In this document: piece by piece, positions 41,475-50,055 of the stretch | Layout of the letters: every line of letters starts with the position of its first letter | Numbering within the stretch: the first letter of the stretch is position 1 | Assembly (NCBI GenBank): GCA_017471985.1 | Contig: JAFURE010000118.1 | Coordinates: 1 to 64,000 of the forward strand | Length of the DNA: 64,000 nucleotides | Reading direction: 5' to 3' | From: Akkermansia sp. | GTDB lineage: Bacteria; Verrucomicrobiota; Verrucomicrobiia; Verrucomicrobiales; Akkermansiaceae | Notes under the pieces: generated by a model | Seen by the model: only the letters and a program-made list of their open reading frames with translations | Told to the model about the DNA's origin: nothing | Database searches by the model: none | Translations under genes and position numbers: made by a program

Positions 41475-42521
41475 ATGTTGCGCACGCTGCGACTCAGGCA
41501 TTTCAGATGCTATCAGGCCCTCAACTGGGAAATACCGGCTGAGGGCGCTTTGCTGCTTGGGGCAAATGCCGAGGGAAAAACCAGCCTGCTGGAGGCGATA
41601 TGCTTTGCGCTGACCCTCCACACGCCGCGCGCTCATAAGCTCGACAGACTTGCTATGCACGGCTGCAATGATTTCGGTATATCGCTCTCTTTGCAAGATG
41701 GATATCGACGTATTACATGGCAGGAGCGCAAGCTCAACATGCAAGTCAACGGGGCTGTACGAAAAGATTACAGCGATTACCTGGCTGACGCACCACCAGT
41801 CGTCTGGCTCGGTAACGGTGACATGGCTCTGGTAACAGGTGGAGCGGAAGAGCGCCGCAGTTATCTTGATTTTCTCGGGGCTCAATGGCACCCTGCCTAT
41901 AGAGGAGCCCTGCGAGAATACCGAAAAGCCCTCAAAAGCCGCAACCTACTGCTGCGAAACCCGAGACACAATGCAGCAACCCTGCGCAGCTATGCTGTAC
42001 TTCTGAGCAGATACGGTGAAATTCTGGTTGAATTGCGACGTCAATTACTTAACCTCCTGCAACCTCACATTTGTGACTATCACGCACGAATTTCGGATGG
42101 CAGGGAGATTGTAACATTATTATACGCACCTTCTACCGAATTACCTCTGGCCGAGGCTATGGAACAAGCCCTTGCAGCCGATGAACGAGCAGGATTCACG
42201 ACCGTCGGCCCGCATCGGGATGACTTCAAACTACTTATTGGCGGAGCAGCCGCCGCTGATTACGCATCAGAAGGCCAACAGCGCACACTTGCCACGGCGC
42301 TTGTTCTGGCGCAAGCCGGTCTGCTGCTGGTGGAGACAGGGCACGCACCCATACTGCTGATAGACGATATCTTCGGGGAACTGGATCCGCAGCGCCGCAA
42401 GGCTTTGCTCGCCATGCTGCCGTCAGACTCTCAGGTTTTCATTACTACCACACATCTCGACTGGCTGGGGGCCGCTCCTGCTCCCCTGCCCGTCATTCGT
42501 ATTGGCGATGTGAGGAAATAA
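41475..42521 (+). CDS. recF: DNA replication and repair protein RecF
   Basis: A 348-aa SMC-like ATPase that helps load RecA at gaps. It starts with MLRTLRLRHFRCYQ (family LxLxNFRNY start), Walker A GANAEGKTSLLEA, the signature YASEGQQRTLATAL, and Walker B ILLIDDIFGELDPQRR with D-loop. It is the third gene after cmk and plsC. Its usual neighbours dnaN and gyrB are not here. It converges on the MFS gene with only four bases between. Confidence 0.96.
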   Translation: MLRTLRLRHFRCYQALNWEIPAEGALLLGANAEGKTSLLEAICFALTLHTPRAHKLDRLAMHGCNDFGISLSLQDGYRRITWQERKLNMQVNGAVRKDYSDYLADAPPVVWLGNGDMALVTGGAEERRSYLDFLGAQWHPAYRGALREYRKALKSRNLLLRNPRHNAATLRSYAVLLSRYGEILVELRRQLLNLLQPHICDYHARISDGREIVTLLYAPSTELPLAEAMEQALAADERAGFTTVGPHRDDFKLLIGGAAAADYASEGQQRTLATALVLAQAGLLLVETGHAPILLIDDIFGELDPQRRKALLAMLPSDSQVFITTTHLDWLGAAPAPLPVIRIGDVRK

Positions 42522-42525
42522 CCCC

Positions 42526-43701
42526 TTACTTCATCTTACGTGCCAGCAAGCCGGCACCTACCACAGCCAGGCCACCGGTCAGGAAAACTAGCTGGGGACC
42601 ACCGGTGTGAGCCCAGATAAGCCCACCCACAATACCGTAGGCGATAGAAGCAACATGGTTAATGGCAATGCCGGTATAAATGCAAGGGGTAATATCGCTG
42701 CGACGATCACCGCAAATTCGGGCAATATAAGTCGTGCGTGCCATTCCCATGGCAAAAAGTACCTTGTCGAGCACAAAGCAACAGCCCACGGCTACCACAG
42801 TCCAATGCGGCGGCAGAATATCCGGTGCAAAAGCATATACCAGACAGAGCACAGATAACGCTATGCTGTCGAATATCGTTATCTTCTTTTCTCCGTAGCG
42901 CTTTATGCACCATCCTATCAGCGGTTGAACAAACAAGCCGATAATCCCCGAACAGAGCACAATCATACCTATGCGGCTCGGTGGTTGCTGCAGGGTATTG
43001 ACCAGCAGCCAGAAACCGAAGGTCATATAGAGCTGTTTACGAATACCATGCAGGGTCTCAATGCCGTAATACACGGCATATTCACGACGCAGAATGAAGT
43101 TCTCGCGCACGCTCTTACGGCGTGGGAACTCAGGCGATTTCATGATGAACAACAGAAGCGCAGACACGATAAACACGCCAATCACCAGGGCGTAATCCCA
43201 CGCAAAATCATGATTGAACTTCCACTTCACCCAGATAAACAATGCTCCAATCAGGGATGCCGCCGTACCAAGGGCACGCATCTGCCCCAGACGCAGGCTG
43301 CGGTTTTCCGGGCGGGCTGTGTGCATGACGATTGAATCTACCGTGCCCATGAGAATGTGCAGACCAAGGCTCGCCGTGGTAACACAGAGGCTCAGCTGCC
43401 ACATGCCACTCCCCTCGCCTAATTGCATCATGAAATAAGTACCAAGGGCAGCCAGCAGCACAGATACCGCCGCCAAGCGAACCTCATTCAGGAAGTAGAG
43501 AGCCCCCATGACAAACAGGCTCAACACGCCCGGTAGCTCACGAGGTAATTCCATGAAACCACGCTGCTCAGCATCCAAATGCAGCACATCACTCAGGTAA
43601 TTACTGAACAGCACATCATACAGACCTCCTCCCAGCTGAGCAAGAAACAGTGCAGCCAGCACCACTACCATCACTTTCCTTATTCCAACACCTTCGCTCA
43701 T
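42526..43701 (-). CDS. Major facilitator superfamily permease
   Basis: A 391-aa membrane protein with about 12 hydrophobic segments and an MFS-like layout. Features are QRGFMELPRELPGVLSLF after TM1, a HTARPENRSLRLGQMRALGTAASLIG loop between the halves of the first bundle, and RYGEKKITI in the second half. The substrate is unknown. The start at 43701 is nine bases after a TATTCT box. Confidence 0.83.
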   Translation of the reverse strand: MSEGVGIRKVMVVVLAALFLAQLGGGLYDVLFSNYLSDVLHLDAEQRGFMELPRELPGVLSLFVMGALYFLNEVRLAAVSVLLAALGTYFMMQLGEGSGMWQLSLCVTTASLGLHILMGTVDSIVMHTARPENRSLRLGQMRALGTAASLIGALFIWVKWKFNHDFAWDYALVIGVFIVSALLLFIMKSPEFPRRKSVRENFILRREYAVYYGIETLHGIRKQLYMTFGFWLLVNTLQQPPSRIGMIVLCSGIIGLFVQPLIGWCIKRYGEKKITIFDSIALSVLCLVYAFAPDILPPHWTVVAVGCCFVLDKVLFAMGMARTTYIARICGDRRSDITPCIYTGIAINHVASIAYGIVGGLIWAHTGGPQLVFLTGGLAVVGAGLLARKMK

Positions 43702-43710
43702 CGCACGCTC

Positions 43711-43739
43711 AGAATAGTATATTGCAACTCATTTTGCAA
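43711..43739 (-). promoter_or_regulatory. Promoter of the MFS permease gene (near-leaderless)
   Basis: On the minus strand TTGCAA (43734-43739), 17-bp spacer, TATTCT (43711-43716), nine bases to the ATG at 43701. Confidence 0.55.
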
Positions 43740-43788
43740 TAAAAAAGCGTGTTATATCTGTTATTCCCACCTTTTTACTATATATTGC

Positions 43789-43817
43789 TTGACAGCGGCA
43801 CCATAATGGGCTATATT
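43789..43817 (+). promoter_or_regulatory. Promoter of the secreted ankyrin gene
   Basis: Consensus TTGACA (43789-43794), 17-bp spacer, TATATT (43812-43817), 30 bases to the ATG at 43848. A purine-rich GAAAGGA lies 16 bases before the ATG, too far for an ordinary ribosome site. Confidence 0.7.
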
Positions 43818-43847
43818 CATGCCGCAAACAGAAAGGATACCACCGAG

Positions 43848-44315
43848 ATGAACATTAAGACACCCCATATCGCAGCTGTAGCGCTGCTTGTTGTCGGCAT
43901 TCTGACCCCACAGGCCGCGGCTGACACTCCGTACAATGCACCTCAGCGCGTTATTCTGAGAGCAGCAGATGACAGCGCAGAAGCCCTGAAGAAGGCTATT
44001 GACAGTGGGTTGAATGTCAATGCAACAGACGATGATTACGAAACAGCGCTAATGAAAGCGGCTGACGACGGTCGCCGAACAGCGGTAAAAAATCTGATTG
44101 CAGCCGGCGCCGATGTCAACCTGCAGGATGAAGACGGCGAAACGGCATTGATGAAAGCAGCCGATGAAGGGTACGCAGACATTGTGCAACAGCTCATCAA
44201 CGCCGGGGCAAACGTCAATCTGCGAGATGAAGACGGCGAGACAGCCCTGCAGAAAGCCCGTAAGGAACGCCACCGCAGGGTCGTTGAAATCCTGCAGCAG
44301 GCAGCTGCCAGATAA
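43848..44315 (+). CDS. Secreted ankyrin-repeat protein
   Basis: A 155-aa exported protein: signal peptide (MNIKTPHIAAVALLVVGILTPQAAA), then three ankyrin repeats with near-identical units (NVNATDDDYETALMKAADDG, DVNLQDEDGETALMKAADEG, NVNLRDEDGETALQKARKER), each followed by the usual helix pair. Ankyrin repeats bind other proteins; an exported one likely acts in the periplasm. The ATG at 43848 is chosen because it opens the signal peptide; longer frames cross the promoter. The gene stands alone and ends at a strong terminator. Confidence 0.85.
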   Translation: MNIKTPHIAAVALLVVGILTPQAAADTPYNAPQRVILRAADDSAEALKKAIDSGLNVNATDDDYETALMKAADDGRRTAVKNLIAAGADVNLQDEDGETALMKAADEGYADIVQQLINAGANVNLRDEDGETALQKARKERHRRVVEILQQAAAR

Positions 44316-44340
44316 CTCTGCTGCGTAATATTACAAGAGC

Positions 44341-44376
44341 GAGCCCGGGACAAGTAGCACCCGGGCTCATTTATTT
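44341..44376. terminator. Bidirectional terminator between the ankyrin gene and bioD
   Basis: Perfect 9-bp stem GAGCCCGGG (44341-44349) / CCCGGGCTC (44360-44368) with a 10-base loop. On the plus strand it is followed by ATTTATTT. It serves the ankyrin gene and probably also the convergent bioD gene. Confidence 0.78.
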
Positions 44377-45014
44377 CAGCTCAAAATCTCAACAGCATCA
44401 ATATAATCCTGGCCGTGAATAAGCTCAGCAATCACAGGCACACCGGTCAGCTCAGAAATCACTCGGGAATTGGTAACGGAGGCCGTGCTCCACTCTTCCC
44501 CGATATGATTGAGGATAATCCCCTTGCAAACCAGACCTCGTTTCTGAATAGCCTCAATTGTCAGCTTGCTCAGTCCGGCTGCCCCGGGGCGATTATTTAC
44601 CACGAGAATCACAGGCAATCCAAATTCTGCAGCAACATCAGCCATGCTAAATCCGGGAGCCAGCGGCGTTTCCCAAGGGCCGCAACCATCTACCAGTACA
44701 GTGCTATGCACAGCAGTCAATTGCTCATAAGCCTGCACAATAGACGACTTCTCAATGGGCTTGCGCTCCATTTCGGCAGCCATTATCGGCTCCGCCAAAG
44801 TACGGAGATAAATCGGATTAATGGACTCCAGCTTATATGTGGGCTGCCCGACAGCGTTTCGAATATCCCGAGCCTCGGTTCTATCCCCACAAGCCACAGG
44901 TTTAAAACCCATGACATTGATACCCTGTTCACAGAGACTGCGCAGCAGAGCACAGGTCACGTATGTCTTGCCCACACAGCTATCGGTTCCGGCAATAAAG
45001 TAATTCTCAATCAT
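44376..45014 (-). CDS. bioD: Dethiobiotin synthetase
   Basis: Closes the ureido ring of dethiobiotin in biotin synthesis. The 212-aa protein has P-loop GTDSCVGKTYVTCAL, substrate Lys in GFKPVACG, VDGCGPWETPL (family GAGGxxVP region), and VNNRPGAAG near the adenine site. A GGAG sequence lies about ten bases before the ATG. No other bio gene is in the window. It follows the CdaR stub by five bases. Confidence 0.92.
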   Translation of the reverse strand: MIENYFIAGTDSCVGKTYVTCALLRSLCEQGINVMGFKPVACGDRTEARDIRNAVGQPTYKLESINPIYLRTLAEPIMAAEMERKPIEKSSIVQAYEQLTAVHSTVLVDGCGPWETPLAPGFSMADVAAEFGLPVILVVNNRPGAAGLSKLTIEAIQKRGLVCKGIILNHIGEEWSTASVTNSRVISELTGVPVIAELIHGQDYIDAVEILS

Positions 45015-45019
45015 AAAAT

Positions 45020-45217
45020 TTACTCCGGTATGGAGAGCCGGATTTCATCCAACCCCCACTCATCGCTTCCACTCACATAGCGGGTCTGTACCCAGAACCA
45101 CACAAAAATGGCAATCAGCAGGCAAATCAGCTTAGCCTTCCAATTATTGGTAATGCGCGAGCGCAGACTGCGCTGCTCAGGATTGAACAGACGTCGGATT
45201 TTTTTCAGTAGAGGCAT
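45020..45217 (-). CDS. CdaR-like membrane stub without YbbR domains
   Basis: A 65-aa protein with a basic N-terminus and one transmembrane helix, SRITNNWKAKLICLLIAIFVWFWVQTRYV. This matches the start of CdaR (YbbR) proteins, which regulate CdaA and normally carry three or four extracytoplasmic YbbR domains. Here the chain ends about 20 residues after the helix and has none. It overlaps the end of cdaA by 41 bases. It may be a reduced regulator or a relic. Confidence 0.65.
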   Translation of the reverse strand: MPLLKKIRRLFNPEQRSLRSRITNNWKAKLICLLIAIFVWFWVQTRYVSGSDEWGLDEIRLSIPE

Positions 45218-45971
45218 GGCTGTAAATAAGTTCTGTTAATCGTGTTTCGAGCATCTGAACGGAAAGGTCACGCTGAACCACGTTACCTACCACAAGAGAG
45301 ACTGAACCGGTCTCTTCGGAAACAATAATAACCACCGCGTCAGAGGCTTCTGCCAAACCAATGCCGGCACGGTGCCGCAAGCCGAGAGAGCGGTCCTTCA
45401 ATTCACGATTCGATACCGGCAGAATGCAGGCGGCTGCTACAATTCGCTCATTGTTGATAATAACCGCACCATCATGCAGCATCGTTTTGGGCATGAAAAT
45501 CGTACCGATAAGTTCGCGGCTACAGATGGAATCGAGTTCGGTTCCCGTTTTGGCATACTCCGAGAGCTTGTTATTGCGACAGATGGCAATAAGTGCACCA
45601 TAACGTTTGCTTACCAGAAATGATACAGACTCGCAAATGCAGGAAATAAAATCCTCGTTACGCTCACGTGACCAAAGGCTGCCCAGCACCCGGTTTGCCC
45701 CCAGTTTGGCAAGAGCTGTACGCAATTCCGGATGGAACAGAATGAACAGAATAACAAGGATAGTACCAGGCCCCACAAATGAACCGGCGATCTGCTGCAG
45801 CACTGCGGCATGAGTCAGCTCAAGCAACACGGTTGCCAGGCCGATAATCACCACCAGGCCGGCCATGATAGCCGCAGCACGAGAGTCCTTGAATGCCCTG
45901 TAGAGCTGGTATAAAACCAGCCAGAGCACGAAAATCTCAAATACGGCTCTCAATATGAAGAGAACATCCAT
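45177..45971 (-). CDS. cdaA: Diadenylate cyclase CdaA
   Basis: Makes the second messenger cyclic di-AMP from two ATP. The 264-aa protein has three N-terminal membrane helices (about residues 4-80) and a DisA_N-type domain with the DGA motif (TMLHDGAVIINN) and the RHR motif (LGLRHRAGIGLAE). The length fits CdaA. The ATG at 45971 is seven bases after a TAATAT box. It is followed by a shortened CdaR and bioD. Confidence 0.95.
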   Translation of the reverse strand: MDVLFILRAVFEIFVLWLVLYQLYRAFKDSRAAAIMAGLVVIIGLATVLLELTHAAVLQQIAGSFVGPGTILVILFILFHPELRTALAKLGANRVLGSLWSRERNEDFISCICESVSFLVSKRYGALIAICRNNKLSEYAKTGTELDSICSRELIGTIFMPKTMLHDGAVIINNERIVAAACILPVSNRELKDRSLGLRHRAGIGLAEASDAVVIIVSEETGSVSLVVGNVVQRDLSVQMLETRLTELIYSHASTEKNPTSVQS

Positions 45972-45978
45972 GGCGCAG

Positions 45979-46007
45979 ATATTACTCCTTTTCCCGCCTT
46001 ATGGCAA
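45979..46007 (-). promoter_or_regulatory. Promoter of cdaA (leaderless)
   Basis: On the minus strand TTGCCA (46002-46007), 17-bp spacer, TAATAT (45979-45984), seven bases to the ATG at 45971. Confidence 0.6.
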
Positions 46008-46018
46008 GCTTAAACATC

Positions 46019-47002
46019 TCAATCCTCATGCTCCAGAACCTGTTGTAATCGCTCAGAACCGTAGCAGGGCGGCTGAACTTCCTCCTGCAGATAGTGGGTA
46101 ATGCGATCCATTATATGAACCAGAACCTCCAGTTCCGGCGAGGCCAGGAACAAATCCTCCTCAAAACTGCGGCTCAGGCCATTCTCTGCTGCCGTGTCGC
46201 GCAACATGCCTTGCAGGCGATCCAGCTGAATAGCCGCTGCCGTTGCGCTGTCTCGGTCACGCACCAGAGAAATAACGGCTATCCACTGGCGCATGAGCGG
46301 CTTAAACTTATCTGCCGCAGACATGACATCGCCAATCACCTCCGGGTCGACACGCATATCCATATTTTCCAGAACATCGCGCACGCTCAGCAGGGATTCC
46401 ACTATGCGCTCAGACTGATAATACTCAGCATCCCTGCTCTCCAGCGCGGCCCAGGACTGAAGAAAACGCGATGTGCTGCGACGAATACCCATCAGATAAC
46501 GCATTCGTAATTCCATACGAGTCTCTTCCTCTTCAGGGAGAGGCAGTTCTGCAATTTTATCAGAACATGAAGTCATGTAGGCAACAAATGATTCCAGCAT
46601 CTCTGAGGCATCATCTGCCGTTGTCTTATCCTTCACCTCCTCCAGAGTTACCGACAAGTCCTCCATAGCCTGACACATATCTGTAAGTATGCTCAGGTGA
46701 GGTTTCAATTCCATCAGTACACCGGAGGTCGGCTTGGGGATAAATGGCTCCATGACCTGCTGTAACTCGACAGAGCCGAAACAGGATGTCCCGTGCAGCA
46801 GCATAATGTCTGCGGAATCAACAGTAATACCGGCAACTCCCTTTTGCTGAATCAAAGCAGCAATGCGAGGTGCTGCGGCATCTGCACTGTTGCGATCAGC
46901 CACATACATGAGAATGGGCGAAAGTGATACATGCTCCTGAGATTGAGCCGGGAGCGGAGTTGCTGATATAAGCAAGGCAGAGAGAGCAATAGCGTTCTTC
47001 AT
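46019..47002 (-). CDS. Secreted helical protein, unknown
   Basis: A 327-aa protein with a signal peptide (MKNAIALSALLISATPLPAQS). The mature chain is mostly helical and acidic, with four scattered cysteines (including CFGSVE and MTSCSDK) and no recognised domain. It begins five bases after the ankyrin membrane protein gene, so the two are likely made together. Confidence 0.7.
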   Translation of the reverse strand: MKNAIALSALLISATPLPAQSQEHVSLSPILMYVADRNSADAAAPRIAALIQQKGVAGITVDSADIMLLHGTSCFGSVELQQVMEPFIPKPTSGVLMELKPHLSILTDMCQAMEDLSVTLEEVKDKTTADDASEMLESFVAYMTSCSDKIAELPLPEEEETRMELRMRYLMGIRRSTSRFLQSWAALESRDAEYYQSERIVESLLSVRDVLENMDMRVDPEVIGDVMSAADKFKPLMRQWIAVISLVRDRDSATAAAIQLDRLQGMLRDTAAENGLSRSFEEDLFLASPELEVLVHIMDRITHYLQEEVQPPCYGSERLQQVLEHED

Positions 47003-47007
47003 ATTCC

Positions 47008-48201
47008 CTATTCTTCGGTTAGATAATTAATTGAGTGGCCGAATTCTTGATATACCTTTTCTGCAGACAGTCGATTACCCTCATTCTCCCATTCGGCAGG
47101 AAAAGGCTGAGGTGTTGCTCCGTATTGCAACAGAATGCGAATTGTCGATAAAGCTGATACGGCAACTTCTGAATCAGACTCCTCCAGCTCAGAGAAAGAC
47201 TCCAGAGCCAACGCAAGCGGCGTTTGTTCAACGGAACCATACTCCTCGCCATCAGCTGCAGTTTCACTATACTCTTCGGGCAGCAAATCAGGCTTCGCTC
47301 CCATTTTCAGCAACCACTCGGTGACATCCGCCCTCGGAGTACCTGTTTGAAGCAGCTGGAGATAGGTCCAGTTGGCACGACGGTCATTTACATCTATTTT
47401 TCCCTCTTTAATCAGGCGTTCGATAACAGTGAGCCCACGACCTTGCTGAATAAACATGTCAAATGGCAAACCGCGTAGCACACCGCATTTCCACGGTTCC
47501 GGAGAAACGTCATGAGCTAACAACCACTCCAGAATGGCGGTATCTTCTTCAGACCAAGCCATCTTTAACATGGAGTCATAGGTAAGAGCATGGTCCAGTG
47601 TGGCACCTTTGGAAAGTAACCACTCGGCCAACTCAAACACCCGAGCCGATTCATGTCTGTCCAAAGCAGTCAATACCCGAGCCAGCAGGGTATTTCCCTG
47701 AGCATCTTTCATCTGAATCATCGTGTCATCATGCTCAACCAGAGCCTTAACCGCTTCGAAATGCCCCATATATGCCGCGACATGGGCCGGACTGCCATAT
47801 GCAGAAGAGGGTAATTCAGAGGATTCTGATGAACCCGAAACAATCGTCCTTATACGCCTATCAATTGCTTCAGCAAACTTCATGCTGTGTACATCATCGA
47901 GTAGAGATGCATCATCCGGCAACTGTTCCGCATTTAGGAAAGCAACATAGATTAATTTTGCTTCCTGAGGCAGATTTTTTCTAAACTCTTCAATTGCTTT
48001 TTGTTGCTCCGGCGTCCATGCTGCACTATAAGTAACCGCATCGTTGAGCAACCATCCATAGCGCTCGTGCAACTTGATAAGCCCGCCCACGCCCATTATT
48101 ATAAAGAGCATGACGTACATGCTCATCATGGCGTAGGAGGTCACACACAGCATCACCCTCAAGGAAGATAATCCAGATGAGCCTGTTCCGACATTATTCA
48201 T
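47008..48201 (-). CDS. Membrane-anchored ankyrin-repeat protein
   Basis: A 397-aa protein with one or two hydrophobic segments near the N-terminus (about residues 15-42), then degenerate ankyrin repeats: SPAHVAAYMGHFEAVKALVEHD, GNTLLARVLTALDRHESARVFELAEWLLSKGATL, and further units ending LLKMGAKPDL and LLQYGATPQP. It may hold partner proteins at the inner membrane. ATG 48201 is favoured over the longer start at 48207 because a TATAAG box lies nine bases before it. Confidence 0.78.
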   Translation of the reverse strand: MNNVGTGSSGLSSLRVMLCVTSYAMMSMYVMLFIIMGVGGLIKLHERYGWLLNDAVTYSAAWTPEQQKAIEEFRKNLPQEAKLIYVAFLNAEQLPDDASLLDDVHSMKFAEAIDRRIRTIVSGSSESSELPSSAYGSPAHVAAYMGHFEAVKALVEHDDTMIQMKDAQGNTLLARVLTALDRHESARVFELAEWLLSKGATLDHALTYDSMLKMAWSEEDTAILEWLLAHDVSPEPWKCGVLRGLPFDMFIQQGRGLTVIERLIKEGKIDVNDRRANWTYLQLLQTGTPRADVTEWLLKMGAKPDLLPEEYSETAADGEEYGSVEQTPLALALESFSELEESDSEVAVSALSTIRILLQYGATPQPFPAEWENEGNRLSAEKVYQEFGHSINYLTEE

Positions 48202-48210
48202 TACCACTCA

Positions 48211-48239
48211 CTTATACCACAATCACAGGCCACATGCAA
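48211..48239 (-). promoter_or_regulatory. Promoter of the ankyrin membrane protein gene (near-leaderless)
   Basis: On the minus strand TTGCAT (48234-48239), 17-bp spacer, TATAAG (48211-48216), nine bases to the ATG at 48201. Confidence 0.55.
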
Positions 48240-48252
48240 GCGGAATCCGCTT
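48238..48252. repeat. Perfect 15-base palindrome
   Basis: AAGCGGAATCCGCTT has seven-base arms around one central base. It lies just past the stop codon of the GTPase gene and touches the -35 box of the next promoter. It could be an operator, or by folding a poor terminator. Confidence 0.4.
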
Positions 48253-48254
48253 TA

Positions 48255-49898
48255 TTACATTCGCGGAGCTGCAGCATTCAGCTGCATATTGATGTCCTTA
48301 TGCTTGTGCTGCAGCGGACCAAGACTGGCCTCATGTCTGGCAACTTTTTCACGTGGCTCAGTATAAAGACGACGGTATGCGGCCACTCGAGAAACAAGCA
48401 AACGCTCCACGGCATTGCCTATGCTACTCTTAATTTTATCCTGAAGCTCAAGGGAATACTGCACAATCTCACTACACAGGCGACGTGCCACAACGTAATG
48501 AATAACAGAACCCAACACCCATACCAAACCGGCAAGAGCGACAGAAAGAATGGCAAAGAATTGTAGCCCAAAGATACCAAGTATGCCGGCCAAAATAAAG
48601 AACAGGCAAATAAAAATACAACAGGCACTCATCCACCCCACATGGGCATTGAATGTCTTATTGAAACTGCTGCGAAGCTTGATATCCGCGAAGGGCTTAT
48701 AAAGTTCACGCCCCATGCGCACCCTCAACTCTTCCAAATCAGCCCTGAGCGTTTCATCCGGGAACTCACCGATTTCACACTCCAGAGTTTTCTTCATGCG
48801 TGGGCGCACACTTCGCCAATGGCTCATGCATGACAACACAAAATTGCCATCACTGGTTTCCTGTTGGAAAAGAACCTCGCTTCGCAAAGCTCTGTAATAG
48901 AAGCGCTCCGTACCGGCCCCCATGAGCTCCAGACGCAGGAGCGTGACGGGAGAAAGGAACCAGCCGAGCGTTTTCTGCAACTTATTGATGGTGGAAGGCA
49001 GAGCCCTCATGGCCGCCTCGGCATAGGATTCCGTGCAACTCTCCAGGCTGTCGCGCTGGCGCTCCAGGAAATAGTCAATTTCCTGCTCAATACCGGCCAG
49101 GAACCCACTATCCGTACGGGCCACACGTTCACGAGCCACAAGGATTGAGCCCTGTTTGCGAGTCAATTCCTTAGCGCATTCCAGCAGATGTCGGATTGCA
49201 GAACGTACGCCACCTGGTTGCCCAAGAGCATCCTTAACCAGCTGCAGGAACGACTCCATGTTTTCACTGCTACTGTTGGGATTAACAAAACAGATAGGAA
49301 GAGGCCCGCCTACCTGAGTTCGGCTGAATTCACGCAGCGCATCCTTCAGTTTAAGGGCAGCCTCTGCCCCCAGAGCTTCCGTATGGGTAACCGCGACAAG
49401 ACACGATGCGCGCTGGGTATCTTTGAGCGCTGCCATCTGTGGCCACACGGGAGAAGCCTCGTAGCTGCGCCCATCCACCACGGCTATGACAACATCGGCA
49501 CCTTTCAACAAGCGGCCGACGGTCGAAGCAACGGCTTCGTCAGCACAGGATTTAGTATCGACCAATTCAAGCCCACAGAGATTTTCGAGTGGAATGAAGC
49601 GCGAACAAGTAGCATCCCCATCCTTGCATCGATAGCGCCAGCATACATAATCCTCGGTCAGCGGTACCCTGGCTATGAGCGGGTACTCCGCAATAGCCGC
49701 CAGAAGAGCGGACTTACCGCAATTTTCACCACCGATTACCATAATGCGACGGTCTCTATCCAGAGCACGGTCTGCGGCAATCACAGCGTCTACCAACTCA
49801 TTAAGGGATTCATCCTCAATGTCTGAGCATAGTTCAACAGCCTGTTGCGCCCAGTAGCGTGCACGGCTCTCTTCAGTTCTGAAACTACGACTCAGCAT
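48255..49898 (-). CDS. Dynamin-like GTPase with C-terminal membrane helices
   Basis: A 547-aa P-loop GTPase. It has G1 GGENCGKSALLAAI (about residue 57), a G3 strand ending LVDTKSC where DxxG is expected, and VAVTHTEAL in place of NKxD. A long helical region (about 250-430) follows, then two adjacent transmembrane helices (MSACCIFICLFFILAGILGIF and LSVALAGLVWVLGSVIHYVV, about 440-490) and a C-terminal coiled helix. The layout is that of bacterial dynamin-like proteins. Start 49898 is chosen because a TATAAT box precedes it by ten bases; ATG 49943 is also in frame. Confidence 0.72.
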   Translation of the reverse strand: MLSRSFRTEESRARYWAQQAVELCSDIEDESLNELVDAVIAADRALDRDRRIMVIGGENCGKSALLAAIAEYPLIARVPLTEDYVCWRYRCKDGDATCSRFIPLENLCGLELVDTKSCADEAVASTVGRLLKGADVVIAVVDGRSYEASPVWPQMAALKDTQRASCLVAVTHTEALGAEAALKLKDALREFSRTQVGGPLPICFVNPNSSSENMESFLQLVKDALGQPGGVRSAIRHLLECAKELTRKQGSILVARERVARTDSGFLAGIEQEIDYFLERQRDSLESCTESYAEAAMRALPSTINKLQKTLGWFLSPVTLLRLELMGAGTERFYYRALRSEVLFQQETSDGNFVLSCMSHWRSVRPRMKKTLECEIGEFPDETLRADLEELRVRMGRELYKPFADIKLRSSFNKTFNAHVGWMSACCIFICLFFILAGILGIFGLQFFAILSVALAGLVWVLGSVIHYVVARRLCSEIVQYSLELQDKIKSSIGNAVERLLVSRVAAYRRLYTEPREKVARHEASLGPLQHKHKDINMQLNAAAPRM

Positions 49899-49908
49899 AT
49901 CCGCGCAC

Positions 49909-49937
49909 ATTATAAGCACTTCCCCCGCGGTTGTCCA
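49909..49937 (-). promoter_or_regulatory. Promoter of the dynamin-like GTPase gene (near-leaderless)
   Basis: On the minus strand TGGACA (49932-49937), 17-bp spacer, perfect TATAAT (49909-49914), ten bases to the ATG at 49898. Confidence 0.6.
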
Positions 49938-50019
49938 TACCAAAAATCATCTAATTGCGTCCGCATTTTATCAGGGCTTACTGAACGAGCTCTTTTCAAG
50001 TCATGCAGCAACAGCAGAG

Positions 50020-50048
50020 TTGCAGCCGGCAACGAAATATGCTAGACT
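50020..50048 (+). promoter_or_regulatory. Promoter of oppABC (leaderless, GTG)
   Basis: TTGCAG (50020-50025), 17-bp spacer, TAGACT (50043-50048), seven bases to the GTG at 50056. Confidence 0.62.
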
Positions 50049-50055
50049 CCCCGCC

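Noticed and set aside
43749-43847. N-terminal extension of the secreted ankyrin protein
   Set aside because: The longer frame crosses the -35 and -10 boxes and would hide the signal peptide, so the start was set at 43848.
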